64,000 nt of DNA from Saprospiraceae bacterium (GTDB lineage Bacteria > Bacteroidota > Bacteroidia > Chitinophagales > Saprospiraceae). The position numbers were made by a program, and so were the translations under genes. This document shows, piece after piece, positions 29,501 through 44,500 of this stretch (positions are counted from its first letter, which is position 1; each line of letters begins with the position of its first letter). The stretch is taken from positions 62,001 to 126,000 of the forward strand of contig JADJJU010000007.1 of assembly GCA_016706365.1 (NCBI GenBank), written 5' to 3'. The notes under the pieces are model-generated. The model saw nothing but the letters and a program-made list of their open reading frames with translations. It searched no databases and had not been told where the DNA came from.

Positions 29501-32500
29501 ATTTTCCAGAATGAAAGCAGGTGTATTATTGCTGGTAAATGATTGCAGGCGAATTCCATCATAATTTAAGAGGTGAGGTACAGTTGAATTTCCTACCACT
29601 GCCTTGATTAAATTTCCTCTGATGGTATAAGCAGATGCCAGATTATAAGTGAGATTATGCCAGATTCCTATGCGGGTACTTTCAATGTCGTTACTGTCGA
29701 TTCTGGCTGCTGTTCCCGGATTTGCTAAATGGGCATTACCTGTCTGAATTCCTGTACGTACTTTCCTGATGGTATTGTCATGTACCTCTGAATAAGCATT
29801 CCAGTGTGAAAATAATCCCAATCAAGGGTAGCAGATACCGCAGTTGTTCTATGTTTTGAATTAAATTATGCCTTATTACAGAACCGCTGGTAGGAGTTAC
29901 AGAATGTAAAAAGATGCCAACTGCAGCAGGAGTTGCAGAATTTTCACCCAAATTCTTAACAATACTATTTTCAATAATTACATTATTGCAATCTTCAACA
30001 TAAACACCATAACTGGCATCTATATCTTCTGCATCTACTACCAGACCAGAAGTTACCAGTGGATTATTTCCATTGATTTCAAAACCATCAACAGTAGTTC
30101 CATGTGCCCCTGTTGCGATCGTTAGCAAGACTTCTCCGAAAGAGGTTGCTGGAGGAACTATCTTAGTTTCAGCAATACGCGGTCCGTTTCCATCTGATCC
30201 TCTGTTCGCTCCTTTCAAATGAACGGTTTTGCCCAGGACAGAAACCAATTCTGCATATGTTCCTTCTTCCACATTAACCTGATCTCCTGTGCTGGCGACA
30301 TTCACACCGCGTTGGATACTAGCGCTCAATGGAGTTACAAATACTTCATTTGCTTTTACTCTCACGAATCCAAGCGCAGGATTATCAGTACCATGGACAA
30401 TCTTGTCTTCAATATCATAGTTTTCTGAAAGAGTAGCAGTAGCTCCTGTTTTAGTATCAAATGTTGCGGCTGTTGCATCAATATTTCCATCATTTGCTAT
30501 CAGTTCAATATAGTTGCCTGTTGTAGCAGTGAAGGTGATATTGTTTGCAGCAATCAACGTTGCTGCATCATTCTCAATAGTCAGACCTTTAGTCCCTCCT
30601 GTAACCATAACTCCGGGACCGATTGTCAGTTGAACGTTGGCATGTGAAGTACTCGATGGACTATCCAATACACGTACCCCAGTTCCGGCTGCATTAGGCG
30701 TAATGCTAATAACTGAAATATTAGCATGTGCTCCATCATCAGCATTGGAATTGTAACCTTCGAAGTTATTCAGGAATACTCCTGTATTTACATTGGATAT
30801 GGTACCGCCACTCACTGCCGCTATGGATGTTGATTTCACATTCCAAACCTGAATACCTTTTGAGTTTTTAGTGGTTCCTGCCCCATTAATTATATTATTG
30901 CTTGTTGTACTTGGTACAGATAATGAAGCAAGCGATATACCATCCCAGTTAATCTCATTGGCATCATCTATAGCGGTAAAATTATTAGCATTGATAGTGT
31001 AAGGAGATGATGCTGAGTAATGCAGGTTGTGGAAAATACCTAATCTTCTGGTATTGAATGTATTATTTTCGATACTTTGATAAAGAGCAGCTCCCGGATT
31101 TGCCTGAGCAAAATTTCCTGTTTGTACTCCTATTCTCAGATTCGTACCGGTATTATTTGATACCTGAGCATATTGATTGTTGTACAATAGTACTGCACCT
31201 CCCCAAAAGGCAATTCCGGAAGCATTATTATATGTACCAAAATTCTGGAATAAATTATCAGTAATAACATGCCCTGTGGTTGCAGGTGCGCTGAAACTTG
31301 CGCCATATAAGGTCACACCGAAATAGGACAAATTCTTGATTATGTTTTTACTGACATTCAGATTATTTCTATTATCAGAATAAATGGTAATGGCCTCAGC
31401 TGCATCGATATCAACTCCGGATGCACTTAAGAATCCTGAAGTCAAAACAGGGTTATTACCATCAATAGTCAAACCACTGATAGTAACATTACTCGCAAGT
31501 ACCTGTATCATTTCAAGACCATCAATGTCGCTGGTTGCAGGTAATAAAATAGCTTCAGCTACTCTGGTTCCTCCATTTGGAGAAATGGCTGAGTTCGGAC
31601 CGAGGATGCTTAATTCTTTGTCTACTATTAAATTTTCAACATAAGTCCCGGCAAGTACTTGCAAGGTGTGCCCATCAATTGTATTAATATCATCGATTGC
31701 TTCCTGAATAGAACAGAAGAATTCCATTGTTGTAGTATTGGTAACTCCACCGGATAGACATCCCTGACAATTACCTGGTACCGGTTGGAACCCAATAGTT
31801 CCAGGTGCATTATCGGTTCCAATCGTCAAATATGGCTGAAACTTGATATTGGCTGAGGCAGGTCCTGCTATATTGGGTTGAGGTAGTACCGGCGGGGTTG
31901 CTGTTCCGCCAAACATCACCGGAATTAGAGCTGAATATGCAGGCTCTGCACTGTTTAAAGTGCTCAGTGACGGAGAATTAGATCCATACCAATTACACTC
32001 AAAGTTCTTCAGATTGGTTCCAGGTGCAGGCAAAGATCCTCCAACTTGTCTGTCCACAACCTGTCCATACCAGTTTTCTGTAATACTGTTGTTATTAAAT
32101 GAACTGTTTGCAGCAGTTTGCACAGGTACATTTGTGCCGCTACTAGCATCCAGGAATAAGACTCCTACAGTTCTGTTATTTTGGATGAAATTCTCATTCA
32201 TCACTGTATTATCAGTCTGATTACGGAAGATTAAACCTGTATGATTATCTTCAATAATACAATTTAAAATCTGATTATTGTTGCTATTATTAATATCAAT
32301 ACCTGAACGGTTACCCCAAATTCTGGATTCTCTCAGAATCATACTTGAAGCTTGACCTTGTACTGCTACGCCGGGTGAATTGAGATTAGGGTCGTTCCAA
32401 TCAGCAGGGTATTTCCTGCCCTTGTAATACTAAATCCGGTAATCTGAACATTCAGGGCTGAAACTTTAATAGTTGAAGCATCCCCTCCAATAGGCCCTAC

Positions 32501-35500
32501 CACATTCGTTAAACCAATTCCAGCTCCATTAATGATAAGCGTTTTATTTACCAAAACATCTTCATTAAATGTACCTGCGCAAACAGATATCGTGTTGCCG
32601 GCAGTAGCTGCATTGATTGCATCCTGAATTGTAGTATGATAAGTTGTGTTGGTGACGTTTGTGACCGGCAAATTAAAAACTGTGGCCGAGATGGTAGATG
32701 TTGTCAAATAAGCGTCAGTCACAGTTATGGTATAAATACCCGGTGCCAAGCCTGTAATTGGGTAGGGACTAGTAATATTAGTCGCCGACCCACCACCTGA
32801 CCAGCCAATGTCATATTGAGCTGAGCCACCGCTAAAAGTAACTGTTATGGAACCGCTTGGTTCGCCACAAATAATATGATCCGGAACTGCTGATAAAATT
32901 TCTACAGGACTACCTTCACATGCCATTGCCTCAGGTTGGAACCCTATGTCTAAACTTACGTCTGTTCCACTTGTGAGATAAGGAACATCCAACACATCGC
33001 CCGATGTCAGTGCATCAATTGCAACATAATTTGTTGTTCCATACCAGTTACAAGTAGCATCCAACGCACCTGTTCCTCCATGGTAAATGGCAAATTTTCC
33101 TGGATTTACCAATAAAGAGTTGTTCTCGACACTGATATCCTTTCCTGTGATATTTTCACCGTTTCTAATTGCTATTGCATTATTCGAAGCGGAAATCTTG
33201 TTATTATTTACACTTACAGGTCCTGTAAATGCAGAACCATATAATCTTATCCCGCCTCTATCGGCAGCATCCGAAAGATTTGCATTTGAGATTTCATTGT
33301 TCTCAATGGCTACATTGCCTGCAGTTCCTGCTACTTGAATGCCTTGTTGTTGAATATTCAGTATGGTGTTTTCACTAATGCTACTATTGGTGATACCATC
33401 TGCATTAAGACCAGAATTTACTGTTCCATTAATATAATTTTGGGAAAAATTCAATTCAATCTGGCCACCATTAGCGGCAACCTGAGCTGCATTAGAACCC
33501 ATATTTAAAAACCGGTTATTCAGAATTGCTACATCAACTGAATTTGTAGCAATTGTTTCAAATACGGCAATCTGACCGGAAGTATTTTGAACAATATTGT
33601 TATGAAAAATAGCTTCCAGATTGATGTTGGAAGGTACACCTCCATTATATAATAGAGGTGAAGTAACGCCATTAAACAAAAAGCCTTCAATTTCTAAATT
33701 CTTGCTTTGACCACCATCAACCGTTATTCCTCCTGTAATGATTGATTCCGATCCTCTCGATCCTGTATTGGGAGAAATTCCAGAGTTTGCTCCTTGCAAA
33801 TTCAATGACTTATTCAATAAGACAGTTTCAGCATAAGTGCCTTCCTTTACATTGACCTGATCTCCTGATGCAGCTTCATTGACGCCTCTTTGAATCAGAC
33901 CACTCAATGGTGTCACAAATACTTCATTTGCTTTTACTCTCACGAATCCAAGAGCTGCATTATCAACAGCATGTAAGATCTTGTCTTCTATGTCATAGTT
34001 TTGTGCGATGGTCGCTGATCCACCTGTTTGACCATCAAAAGAAGCTGTTAAGCCATTTAAGTCAACGGCATTATTGTTTAATTCTACGTAACTTGTAGTT
34101 TGTGAATTAAAAGCAATGTTACCTAAACTTGCACCTACGATTTCTGCGAATGGATGTTCAATAACAATACCCTTTGCACCCCCTGTTACTACTACATTCG
34201 ATCCAATTGTTAATTGAACATTTGCATGAGTAGTGCTCGATGGACTATCCAATACACGAATACCTGTTCCCAATGCCATTGGGGTTATGTTCATATTTGA
34301 AATGCTCGCATGTGCACCATCAGCAGCATTGGAGACGTAACCTTCGTAGTTATTTAGAAAAACTCCTGTTGCTACCCCTGTGATGCTTCCCCCACTTATA
34401 TTTGCAGGAGAATCACCTTTTACATTCCAGACATTGATACCCTCCTTACCTGTTGTAAATGAAGTGATCGCACTTCCATCTATGGTATTATTTACAATTG
34501 TACTATGTCCCATATTATTTCCAAGTGATCCTATAAGCATTCCCCGCCACGGTCTGGTAGCCTGACTTGCTTCAATTGCATAATCAATACCTGAAATGTT
34601 GTTATTTGAAATCGTATATGGAGAAAATCTATGAAGGTTGTAGAAAATACCTAAATAGCGTGTTTGAATAATATTGTTTTCAATTACCTGATATTGAGGA
34701 TCCCCAATGTGAGCAGTTTGGAAATTACCTGTTTGAATACCTAATCGTACGTTTGTCATAACGTTGTCATGAACATGAGTATAATAGCTATTGTATAGCA
34801 ACACACCACCTCCCCACTTATCATATCCGTTTCCGGTATTATAATATCCCATATTTCGAATCAGATTATTACTGATGACATGGCCGGTTTTGGATGTATT
34901 AGCGTCACTATAATTTGAGGCTCCAAATAATGTTACACCGAAGTATCCCAGGTTCTGGATAATATTATTTGAAACAACTAAGCTGTCTACAACAGGTGAA
35001 GCATCATAGATCGTGATACCTTCGGCAGCATCGATATCTGCGCCATTGGTACCTTCCCAGCTACTTGTTAATTCGGGATTATCGCCATCAATTGTGAATC
35101 CTTTTATGGTTACATTGCTGACTTTGACCATAAATATTTCTCCACCAGCTGCAGTAATACCCGGCACAACAATTGCTTCTGCTACTCTAATTCCTCCATT
35201 CGGAGAAATAGCACCATTGGGACCCAGAATTGTAAGCTCTTTGTTCACGGTCACATTCTCAGCATATGTTCCTGCTGCAACACTGATGGTATCCCCATTT
35301 ATTGTATTTACAGAATTTACAGCAGATTGGATAGTCGGGTATCCATATCCTGTTCGGGTATTGACAATCGGGCCGGCACCGATCATTACTGAATCTGTAG
35401 CCTGGGAGACATGGCCATTTTGAATAGTAGTCACCGTCACATACAATTCCTTACCCAATACATTGTTCAGCCATCCAGATGTAACCGCAAAGGTAGCCGG

Positions 35501-38500
35501 ATTGGTACTCGTCCTATATTCATCTACTTCCACATTGGTGGTATTGGTAAGCCAGTTTGGATATCTGACATCATTAGATCTAACCAGGTATTCCTGCCAG
35601 TATTTGTTCTTTACTAATGGATTGCCACCGGCAGTTTGTAAATAAATTTTATTACTGTTATCATAATAGTAATATTCAGTAATCACATCATCACCAATCG
35701 CTAATGCTGCTGCCTGAATATCTTCAGGATCATTGGAGGCAAGAGCAACTGCCAGATTTTGATAAAGTCCGGTTATCACAAGCAAGTCATCCATATCATT
35801 TGGATCAAGGCCTGGTATTGGATTGAGAACCATATCTCCATCCTGGATATCCATCCTGACAAAAATATCCTGACTTGCTGCTGTGTAATCCAAATCCAAA
35901 ATTTCCGGTGTGGTGTGGCCACCACCGCAAACCGCGGTGTTAATATCAGCAGTAAGTAAATAGTTGGTGAAGATGACATTACCTGCAACTTGTGCATTTA
36001 CATCAGCGTAGACGGCGCTGCCGTACCAATTGCAAGTAGCTGACAACACACCTGCATTAGTATTTTGAATAGCTAAGGTGTTTCCAAGGAATGCATTTTC
36101 AGTCACATTTGTTCCTGCAAAATTACTCCCATATACATCCCATACATAAACTCCTTTAGCATTAAAGCTCAGCACATTCTCAGAAACGGTATTTCCTGTG
36201 TTATCACCTTCAAGTACTATTGCAGCTCCCTGATCGTTGGATCCACCGGCAAGATTATGTATCAGGTTTCTTAAAATGTTATTTGAGCTTGCACCTGCCG
36301 AAAGATAGATTCCAGCATATGCATTTGTAATATCATTCTCACTTACTGTATTGTTTGAAGCCCCAGCTGCTAATGAAACTGCTAAGCCAGGAGTAAATCC
36401 GTTAAACAGGTTTTCACTAATTGTAACCCCGGTTAAAGTATGTGTCATATCTACCCCTCTGTAACCGTTGTTCAATACTGATCCAACACTAAAGCCTCTT
36501 ATTGATGTTCCACCCGCTCCAGCACCCAAAGTAAATGCAGACCCTGCCGCTGGTCCTACTACATAAGATTCCGTGGCAGCAGCATGTGTCCTTGTATTAA
36601 CAGGTATTCCATATCTAGCTCCTCTAATATCGACTGATTTGTTTATAACTACAGCTTCGGGATAGTTAGCAGCACTGGTAGTAATGACATGTGTATTTGC
36701 GGTAAATGAGCTCGCTATCGCTGCATTGATAGAACAGAATCTGCGATTTGCATTCACATTCGTGACCAATTTTTCCAAATCATTTGCTACTACGCCTGTA
36801 AAACGTTCATCATCTCCATTGCCAGAGAAGATATTTGATCCTATCGTTATGTCACACGATACAGGGGAATTACCACGGCCGAAGTACTGATCAGCAAGAT
36901 CATTTTGGTCTCCATCAGTTCCTGTGTTTGCGGCATATGGAAGGTGTCCTGCCTGAACCTGAAGTCCTACATCATTATTATTCAATGTATTATTCAAAAC
37001 TTGATGGCTGATTCCTTCTACCACAATACCAAATCCATCACTGTTGGAACCCGGGTTATCCTGTATATATCCGGCAATAGTATTATTTCTCACAACTACA
37101 CCCTGCGGAATATCTTCATTATTTTCAGATCCCAAATAACCTCTTCTAATGATTACGATACCGCCAAGATCCCTTTCCTCTGTAGGTCTTAATGTCACAA
37201 ATGAAGCACTTTGACTGATATTATTGTTCTGTACTACAATTGATCCATCTCCTGTATCTGAACCTGTTCCATAAGGAAGTTTCACTTCTATTCCGAATCT
37301 ACCGCAATCAACTATGGTATTTCCACTGATTACATTCGGACCCGCACCGGATGTCAGGCCCACTACTCCGATTGCATTATCACCCATATTGGTGATCTGG
37401 TTATTTGTAATCGTGACTCCAGATGCAGTACCGTCTTGTAATTCTATTCCGCAACAACCGGTATTATTGGTTACAACATTTCCTGATATATTGATATTTT
37501 GCTTAAATCCATCCCAGATAACAATAGCTCTTCCCCCTCCTGTATTGGTCACAGTATTATTGAGAATGTCAATATTATTGATGCCACCACCACCACTCAC
37601 ATGTATGGCTCCAAGAGCCCCTCCACCCGGTGTTATATTATTCAATGTCACATTATTGACTTCCAGACCTGAATTGTTCTGCATAGCTGCAATCCCTCCT
37701 ACTCCACTGAAATTTTGTATCCTGAGATCCTTAATTGTCACATTTTGGACTCCATTTGAAATTTGAATAGCATGACCACTACCAGGAGTACCAGTCCCTT
37801 CAATGATTGTATTGTTGCCACTTCCCTGAAGTGTGATTGTTTTATTAATATTAACTCTTTCATTGAATATCCATTCATCACAATCGATAATGTCTCCTGC
37901 AATTGCGGCATCAATTGCAGATTGAATTGTCAGATACTTAGCATTTGTAGTGAGGTTAGTTACAGGTAGATAATATAAAAGTTGACCTAACTGAATATCA
38001 TCCGGTTTATGATGCAATTTGCTTTCCAGGGTATTCAACTGAGTGAAGTTCATTGCTGACGGCATCTGCTGACCTGCACCTGCGTCAAATGTATTTTCAG
38101 TGATATCAAAATCCTGAGATACTTTGGCCATAGTTGTAGCCTGGAGACCAGTCCACAGCGGATGCCCTGCAGTTGTTCCTGTTTCTGCATTCAATCTAAT
38201 AAATTGAGCAAGATTGCTTTGAAAAATATTTTTCTGCGCATTCGTTCCAAAACAACAGTTCCAAAATTGCATACATTATCATGGTTGGCCAGTTCAATGG
38301 CTTTTCCATTTTGACCTACAGCTGCATTCCCATTAAAAGTATTGCCAAGTAATGAAATTGAGCTACTGAAAGCAAGAGAAGGGAATGAACTTGTTCTGTG
38401 TTTTGTATTTACATGGATATGCGTAAAAGCTGTGGCACCTGCAGCCGGCGTAAATGTATTATTCTGGACGGTGACTCCGGCTGATCTTCCTGAGAAAATA

Positions 38501-41500
38501 GAAAAATTTGAATGCCCGCCAAATGTATTATTCTGAATATTAATAAGAGAATTGGCCTGTGAATTATTCTTGATTTCTATATGGGCGAAATCCGATCCAG
38601 GGCCATAAGCATTGGATACACCGAAAGTATTTCCGGAAATATCGTAAGTTCTGTTGGTTTGTCCGTTATTGAATTCCAGCACACCATTCAGGGTATTGCC
38701 GGTAAAATTCAAATTACCTCCTGCAGGATCTCCACCCTGTACACTATACCAGGCAGTAAATTGATTGGTTCCGATACTTCCATATGCATTCCAGAAACGG
38801 AGTGCTCTTCCGAATGAAGAATGTTCCAGTGTGCTCTACTTCATTATTAGTTAGGGTGATTTGATCTGGAATTAACTCCTCCGGAAGATCCCAATTCCAT
38901 TGCATAAGATCCAAAACTGTAGAACCTGTCGTTCCTGTCCCTTCAAAGTAATTATTGAGAATGCTTAGATTATTAAATGTTCCGGAAGCTGTTGTAATAA
39001 GACCCCTGAGCGTACTGCCCTGATTAATTTGAAAATGTAAATTTTGAACAGTGACATTTGGTTGCTCTACCCTCATTATGAAATTATTAGGGCCGGGCTG
39101 CTCAGTCTTGGTTTATTTGTACCCACACCCACCATGCTCAGCTGCTTATTCACAATCACATTTTCATAATAAGCTGCGTCTTTAATCTGAAGTGAATGTG
39201 TATTTAATGTGGAGCATTATCAATTGCTCTTTGAATCAAACAATAGACTTTAGAAGTGTTCATGTTCGTTACTCCTCTTGCATTTTCATTGGCAAAATCC
39301 GGCATACCTACAGTGCGGAAATTCAAGGTATTTACATTAGCTAAAGTTCCATACGACTGAGCACCGATTGTAATTTGACATGTTACAGGAGAGTTGCCAC
39401 GACCAAAATAATCATCAGCAAGATTATCCTGATTCCCATCACCAGGATATGGCGTATGACCTGCCTGTATCTGAAGCCCAACATCATTTCTGTTTAAGGT
39501 ATTATCATATACTGTGTGATTGGAACCTTCTACTACAATACCGAAACCAGTACTTAAAGTTGGTTGTTTATATCCAGTGATTTCATTCAGTTTCACAACC
39601 ACCCCTGAAGGGACATCTACATTTCCTGCTAGTACACCTCTTCTCAGTACAGCAATTCCTGCAATATCACGTGCATCTGTAATTGCCGGTAATGAAGGTC
39701 TTGAAACTTCATTTCCAGAAACAATTATAGCTCCGGGACCTGATTCTAATCCAGTACCATCTGGATTTTTAATCTCAATTCCAAAACGACCACAATTATC
39801 AATCACATTATCAATAATTCGACTGGAACCTGTACCTCCCGTCAATCCAACAACCCCAATTCCATTGTCACCATTATTTGCTAATAAATTGCCTTGAATT
39901 AACACATCAGATGCTGTACCATCCTGCAATTCGATACCACAACAGTTATTACTGGAGACTTCACAGTTGGTAATAGTAATATTTGATTTATGTCCATTCC
40001 ATATGACAATACCTCTGGCTGCACCTGCAACATTAGTATGTCCTGAAACAATGGCAAGATTAATAGTTACATCATCAACAGGACCATTAGCATATATGCC
40101 TGATCCTCCCAGGTTATTAAATACATTTACATTTTGAATATCCAGACCATTATTTCCACCTACAGCATAAATACCTGCGAATGAATTCGGACTATTTCCG
40201 GAATAATTTTGGACAGTAAGGTTTTGTATAGTGACATTAGTTACACCATTTAAAATTTCAATTCCTCTTGCATTGCCTAATCCTGTTCCGTCAAGAATAA
40301 CGTTAAATTTATCAACGCCCTGCAGCGTTAATGGCTTATCAATTATTACTTTTTCATTAAATACCCATTCCTTTAATTCAATCACATCATTTGCCGTTGC
40401 TGCAGCAATGGCTGTACCAATAGTTTGGTATGTTAAATTTTGCGTGATGTTCCTGACAGGTTCAAAGTATATTAAAGTACCCGTACATGATGCATCAGGG
40501 TTGTGGAATAGCCTATTTTCAAGAGTGGTTCTTTGGGCTGCATTCATGGCACTTGTAGCCTGCAGACCTGATCCCACATTGAAGAGGTTATTCCTGATAT
40601 CATAATTTTGATTCCAGCAGGCCATAGTAGTCAACCAGCCTCCACCATCCGGATAATTAGTAGGATTAGTTGCAGGATCTGTGCTACCTATTTGATTATC
40701 CAGGCGAATATATTGGCCTATGAAATCACCAAAATCATTCTCATTACCGGCTGATCCGATGGCAAAGTTTCCAAAACTTGCATTGTCATTATCATGATTG
40801 AAAAACCCAATTGCCGCACCACCCGATACACCTGATCCATTGAACACGTTATTAGTTAGTATCCCATTCACCGGAATTTGTACAATAGTATTTGAATTGG
40901 AACTGATAGATTTAGTATTTATCCCTACATGCAGGTAATCTGTTGATGCTGCAGGCGGTGAGAATGAATTGCCATCAATTGTGACATTACTATAGTTCTC
41001 TGAACTTATTGACCATAATGCATCAGTGAATGTATTGCCTGAAACTATGGTAGGTTTATTATGATAATTGTTTTTCAATCTCAAAACTGCAGTTCGCGGA
41101 GTCACAATCAGATTTGATAATGCACTATTGAATGTATTATTTGAGATGGTGATGTCACCAGCACCGGCATTGCTATCAGAAATATCGACACCACCTCCGT
41201 TCAGGTTGTTATTAGTAATGGTGATATTTCCATTTCCTCCGAAGCGAACCTGGATATCCTGATTGACAGATTGCAGTGTATTTCCTGTAAATAAACCACC
41301 GGACTCATCTGTGCAAACACCCGCTCGGAAAATTCTATTAACGGCAAATGCATCCACACCCGCTGTCACAGTATTATTTTCAAAAAGAATATTATTGACA
41401 CCACCTGCAGCTACCCTGTAATTTATAGGGCCAGTATAATTAATACTCACCGCATTGCGATTCCCATACGAACCAAAATCTCCGGCAGCACTAGATCCGG

Positions 41501-44500
41501 TTGCATTAATCACATTGTTTCTTATTGTAATGCCTGAAATATTAGTTGCACTGGCGATAATCCCGCTACTTAGTTTTGTCAAATCCACATTCAATTGCAG
41601 ACTATCAATGGTGACTGATGGTGCAGTCACATTTATCAAGGCTGGAACACCGCTAACTACCCCGGTTAAATGCAGGATAGGTCTCGTCGCCCCTATGCCA
41701 ATGATTGATACTCCTTTATTTACTAAAATCTGCTCATCATAAGTCCCCGATGCCACTGTTATGGTATGACCCGCCAAGGTACTGATGTCATCGATTGCAT
41801 CCTGGATGCTGCAAAATTCTTTTGTAGTATTTGTATTTGTTACTCCCCCTGAACAAACTGTCAACCTGACTTTATTTCCAGAGTAATCGATAGTAAATAC
41901 ATAGGCACCTACATTAATTGTATTTCCTTGTGCGAACTGTCCTACAATCGGAACATCACTAACAATGATGTCAAATTGATCGCCAACTATGGGTGCAAAT
42001 CCCAAAACCAATTCAAGATTTGCTCCTCCCAATGTTACAGTTCCTGACACATCCCATTGATCAAACTGAGTACATGCTGTTAACCCATCCACTTCTGCTT
42101 CCAGGTCATCATTGCTATCTAGAGTCATTATGCCCACGATTTCAACACAGCCTGGAGAAGCTCCCGGAGCAAGAATTACTTCTTTTCCATTGGTACTGAT
42201 ATTTTCAGTGTAAGTTCCTGAAGCGATTTTTATTTTATCACCTGATCCTGCAGCATCAATAGCATCCTGAATCGAAGTATAACTGATACCTGTCTGATTA
42301 TTTAATACCGGTCCTGTCCCATTGCAGACAGGTGATCCAATATTTGAACTTGTCAAATAATTCAAAAAGATAACATCTCCTACAACCTGATTTTCCACAT
42401 CTCCAAGGACCGCAGTCCCCCACCAGTTGCAGGAGGCAATAATCGATTGCCCACCGTAATGAGCAACGGACTTATTATTTGCTACTAAAATATTATTGAC
42501 TACAGTAAAGTTAGCACCAACAGCACTTGCTCCAATGCCTTCCAGAGTATGGTTAGTAATTGAATTGCCGGAAAAAGTAATATTGCTCTGTCCATCGGTT
42601 CCGATGGCAACCCCAACACCATTATTGAGATTAAAATCATTCCCTGTTATCATATGCCCTGAACCCGGATTGAGATACATTCCTCTCCAGTTATCCCGGA
42701 CTGAGTTATTGATGAGAGATAAATTATTCACTCCCGGTGTGGTAGTGACTCCATCACTTTGGGCAGGAGAGATTACGTCTTCTATAATATTGTTTTCTAA
42801 AAGAACATTACTTTCCTCTACAACAACACCAACCTTTAAACCACCATAGACCCTTCCATTTATAATATCAAATCCTTTTATTATTGTTCCTTCAGCAGCT
42901 GCAGCAATTCTAAACCCTCCATTAATGATTGATTCAGTGGTTCTGACACCAGAATTAATTCCCGCAGGAATTGCTGCATTAGCCCCATTGATCGTCAGTT
43001 TTTTATCCACAGTAATATCTTCAGTGTATATACCTGCGATTGCATTGATTACATCATTTGGCTGTGAACTGTTAATTGCATCCGTAAAAGAATCATGGTA
43101 TGAGTCCTGAGTTACATTGTAAATCCAGGATCCACAAGGACCGCCTGGAATATACCCGGGCAACAAGTCACTCATATCATTTTCCGCAAGCTGATAGGGA
43201 GTTACATCCCTGTTTCCATCGCCGGCAATCCGACTATTAATTTCATTGAGGTCATTAGTTCCAAACCAGTTACAAATGGCATCAACCAATACTGTAGGGC
43301 CACCTGTATTATCATCATATGCAAACCTCATTAAAGTAGGTTTACCTGACTCCATATAGTTATCATTAATTGAGATTCCGGACACTTCATTATACACCTG
43401 AATACAGGAGAAAACTGTCTTGGGATCAGATCCGGCTTCAATAATGTTGTTAGATACATCTACAGTATGGGTTCCTGGACCCTGAACCCTTATTCCTGCT
43501 ACGGAATTACCTGCATAAATTCTCCGGTAATTTCATTATGCTGAATAAGAACATTATTCACCTGAGTTCCGGAATTTGTTCTTGCTAAACGTATTCCATT
43601 ATTACAATCGCGGATAATATTCCTGAGAATCTCAACATTCTGAACTGTAAATAAAGATGCCACCATGTTCACTGGCAGAATTCACTATCTCATTATCAAG
43701 GATCTTCAGGTTTTCCGAAGCGGCATTGTCTGCGAAGTTCAATCCATCACCGACTGAATTCAATACATAATTGTACTGGAGCGTCGCATTATTAAATCCG
43801 CGTATCTGAGCACCTTCATCGGTTGCACCGGAAATAATATTGTATTTTAGTTCAAGACCGGTTTTGACTGGTGTTGATGGTGAAGTAATCAAATCGGCAT
43901 TTCCGGCTCCTGCAACCTGTCTAAAATGAAAACCATTGATAACTACCCCTCCTGAAGTGATATTAACCAGTATAGTATTTGCGGGACCTTCTATGATTGT
44001 TTCCGTTGGGTCACCCGGTATTCTACCACTGAAAACATATGGTCTGGGGTCGACATCCTCCTGAGCTCCTATAAGTGTGATTGGTTTGTTAATATTAATA
44101 GTCGTTGTTTGTGTATACACACCAGCCGGAACTGAAATAACATCTCCATCACTTGCACCATTTATAGCATGCTGAATATTACAGTAAATTTGATTTGTAT
44201 TTTCATTTGTAATGATAAAAGGCAAACATGGAGCAGGTAGATTGTAAAGATTTGATTTATCTATAGCAAGTAATGAAAATTCATTATTAAGTACCCAGGC
44301 ATATCTATTACCGCCAACTGTACTCCCAATAATATCAGAAGCATCACTGAGGGTCCAGGTGTGAATTAGAGAATTAGCCCCATCAAATATTTTTAAGTCA
44401 ACCGCAAGGACTCCACTTCCATTGTCATAAAATGTTTGCTGAAATATGTACCAACCGGTAGTACTAATTGCAATAGGATTGCGGGCAGGATTCTTTGGAT

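Noticed and set aside
27852..42849. Many plus-strand open frames of 60-150 codons inside the giant gene
   Set aside because: The minus strand has continuous domain-level coding sense throughout. The plus-strand frames show no start signals or families and read as antisense shadows.
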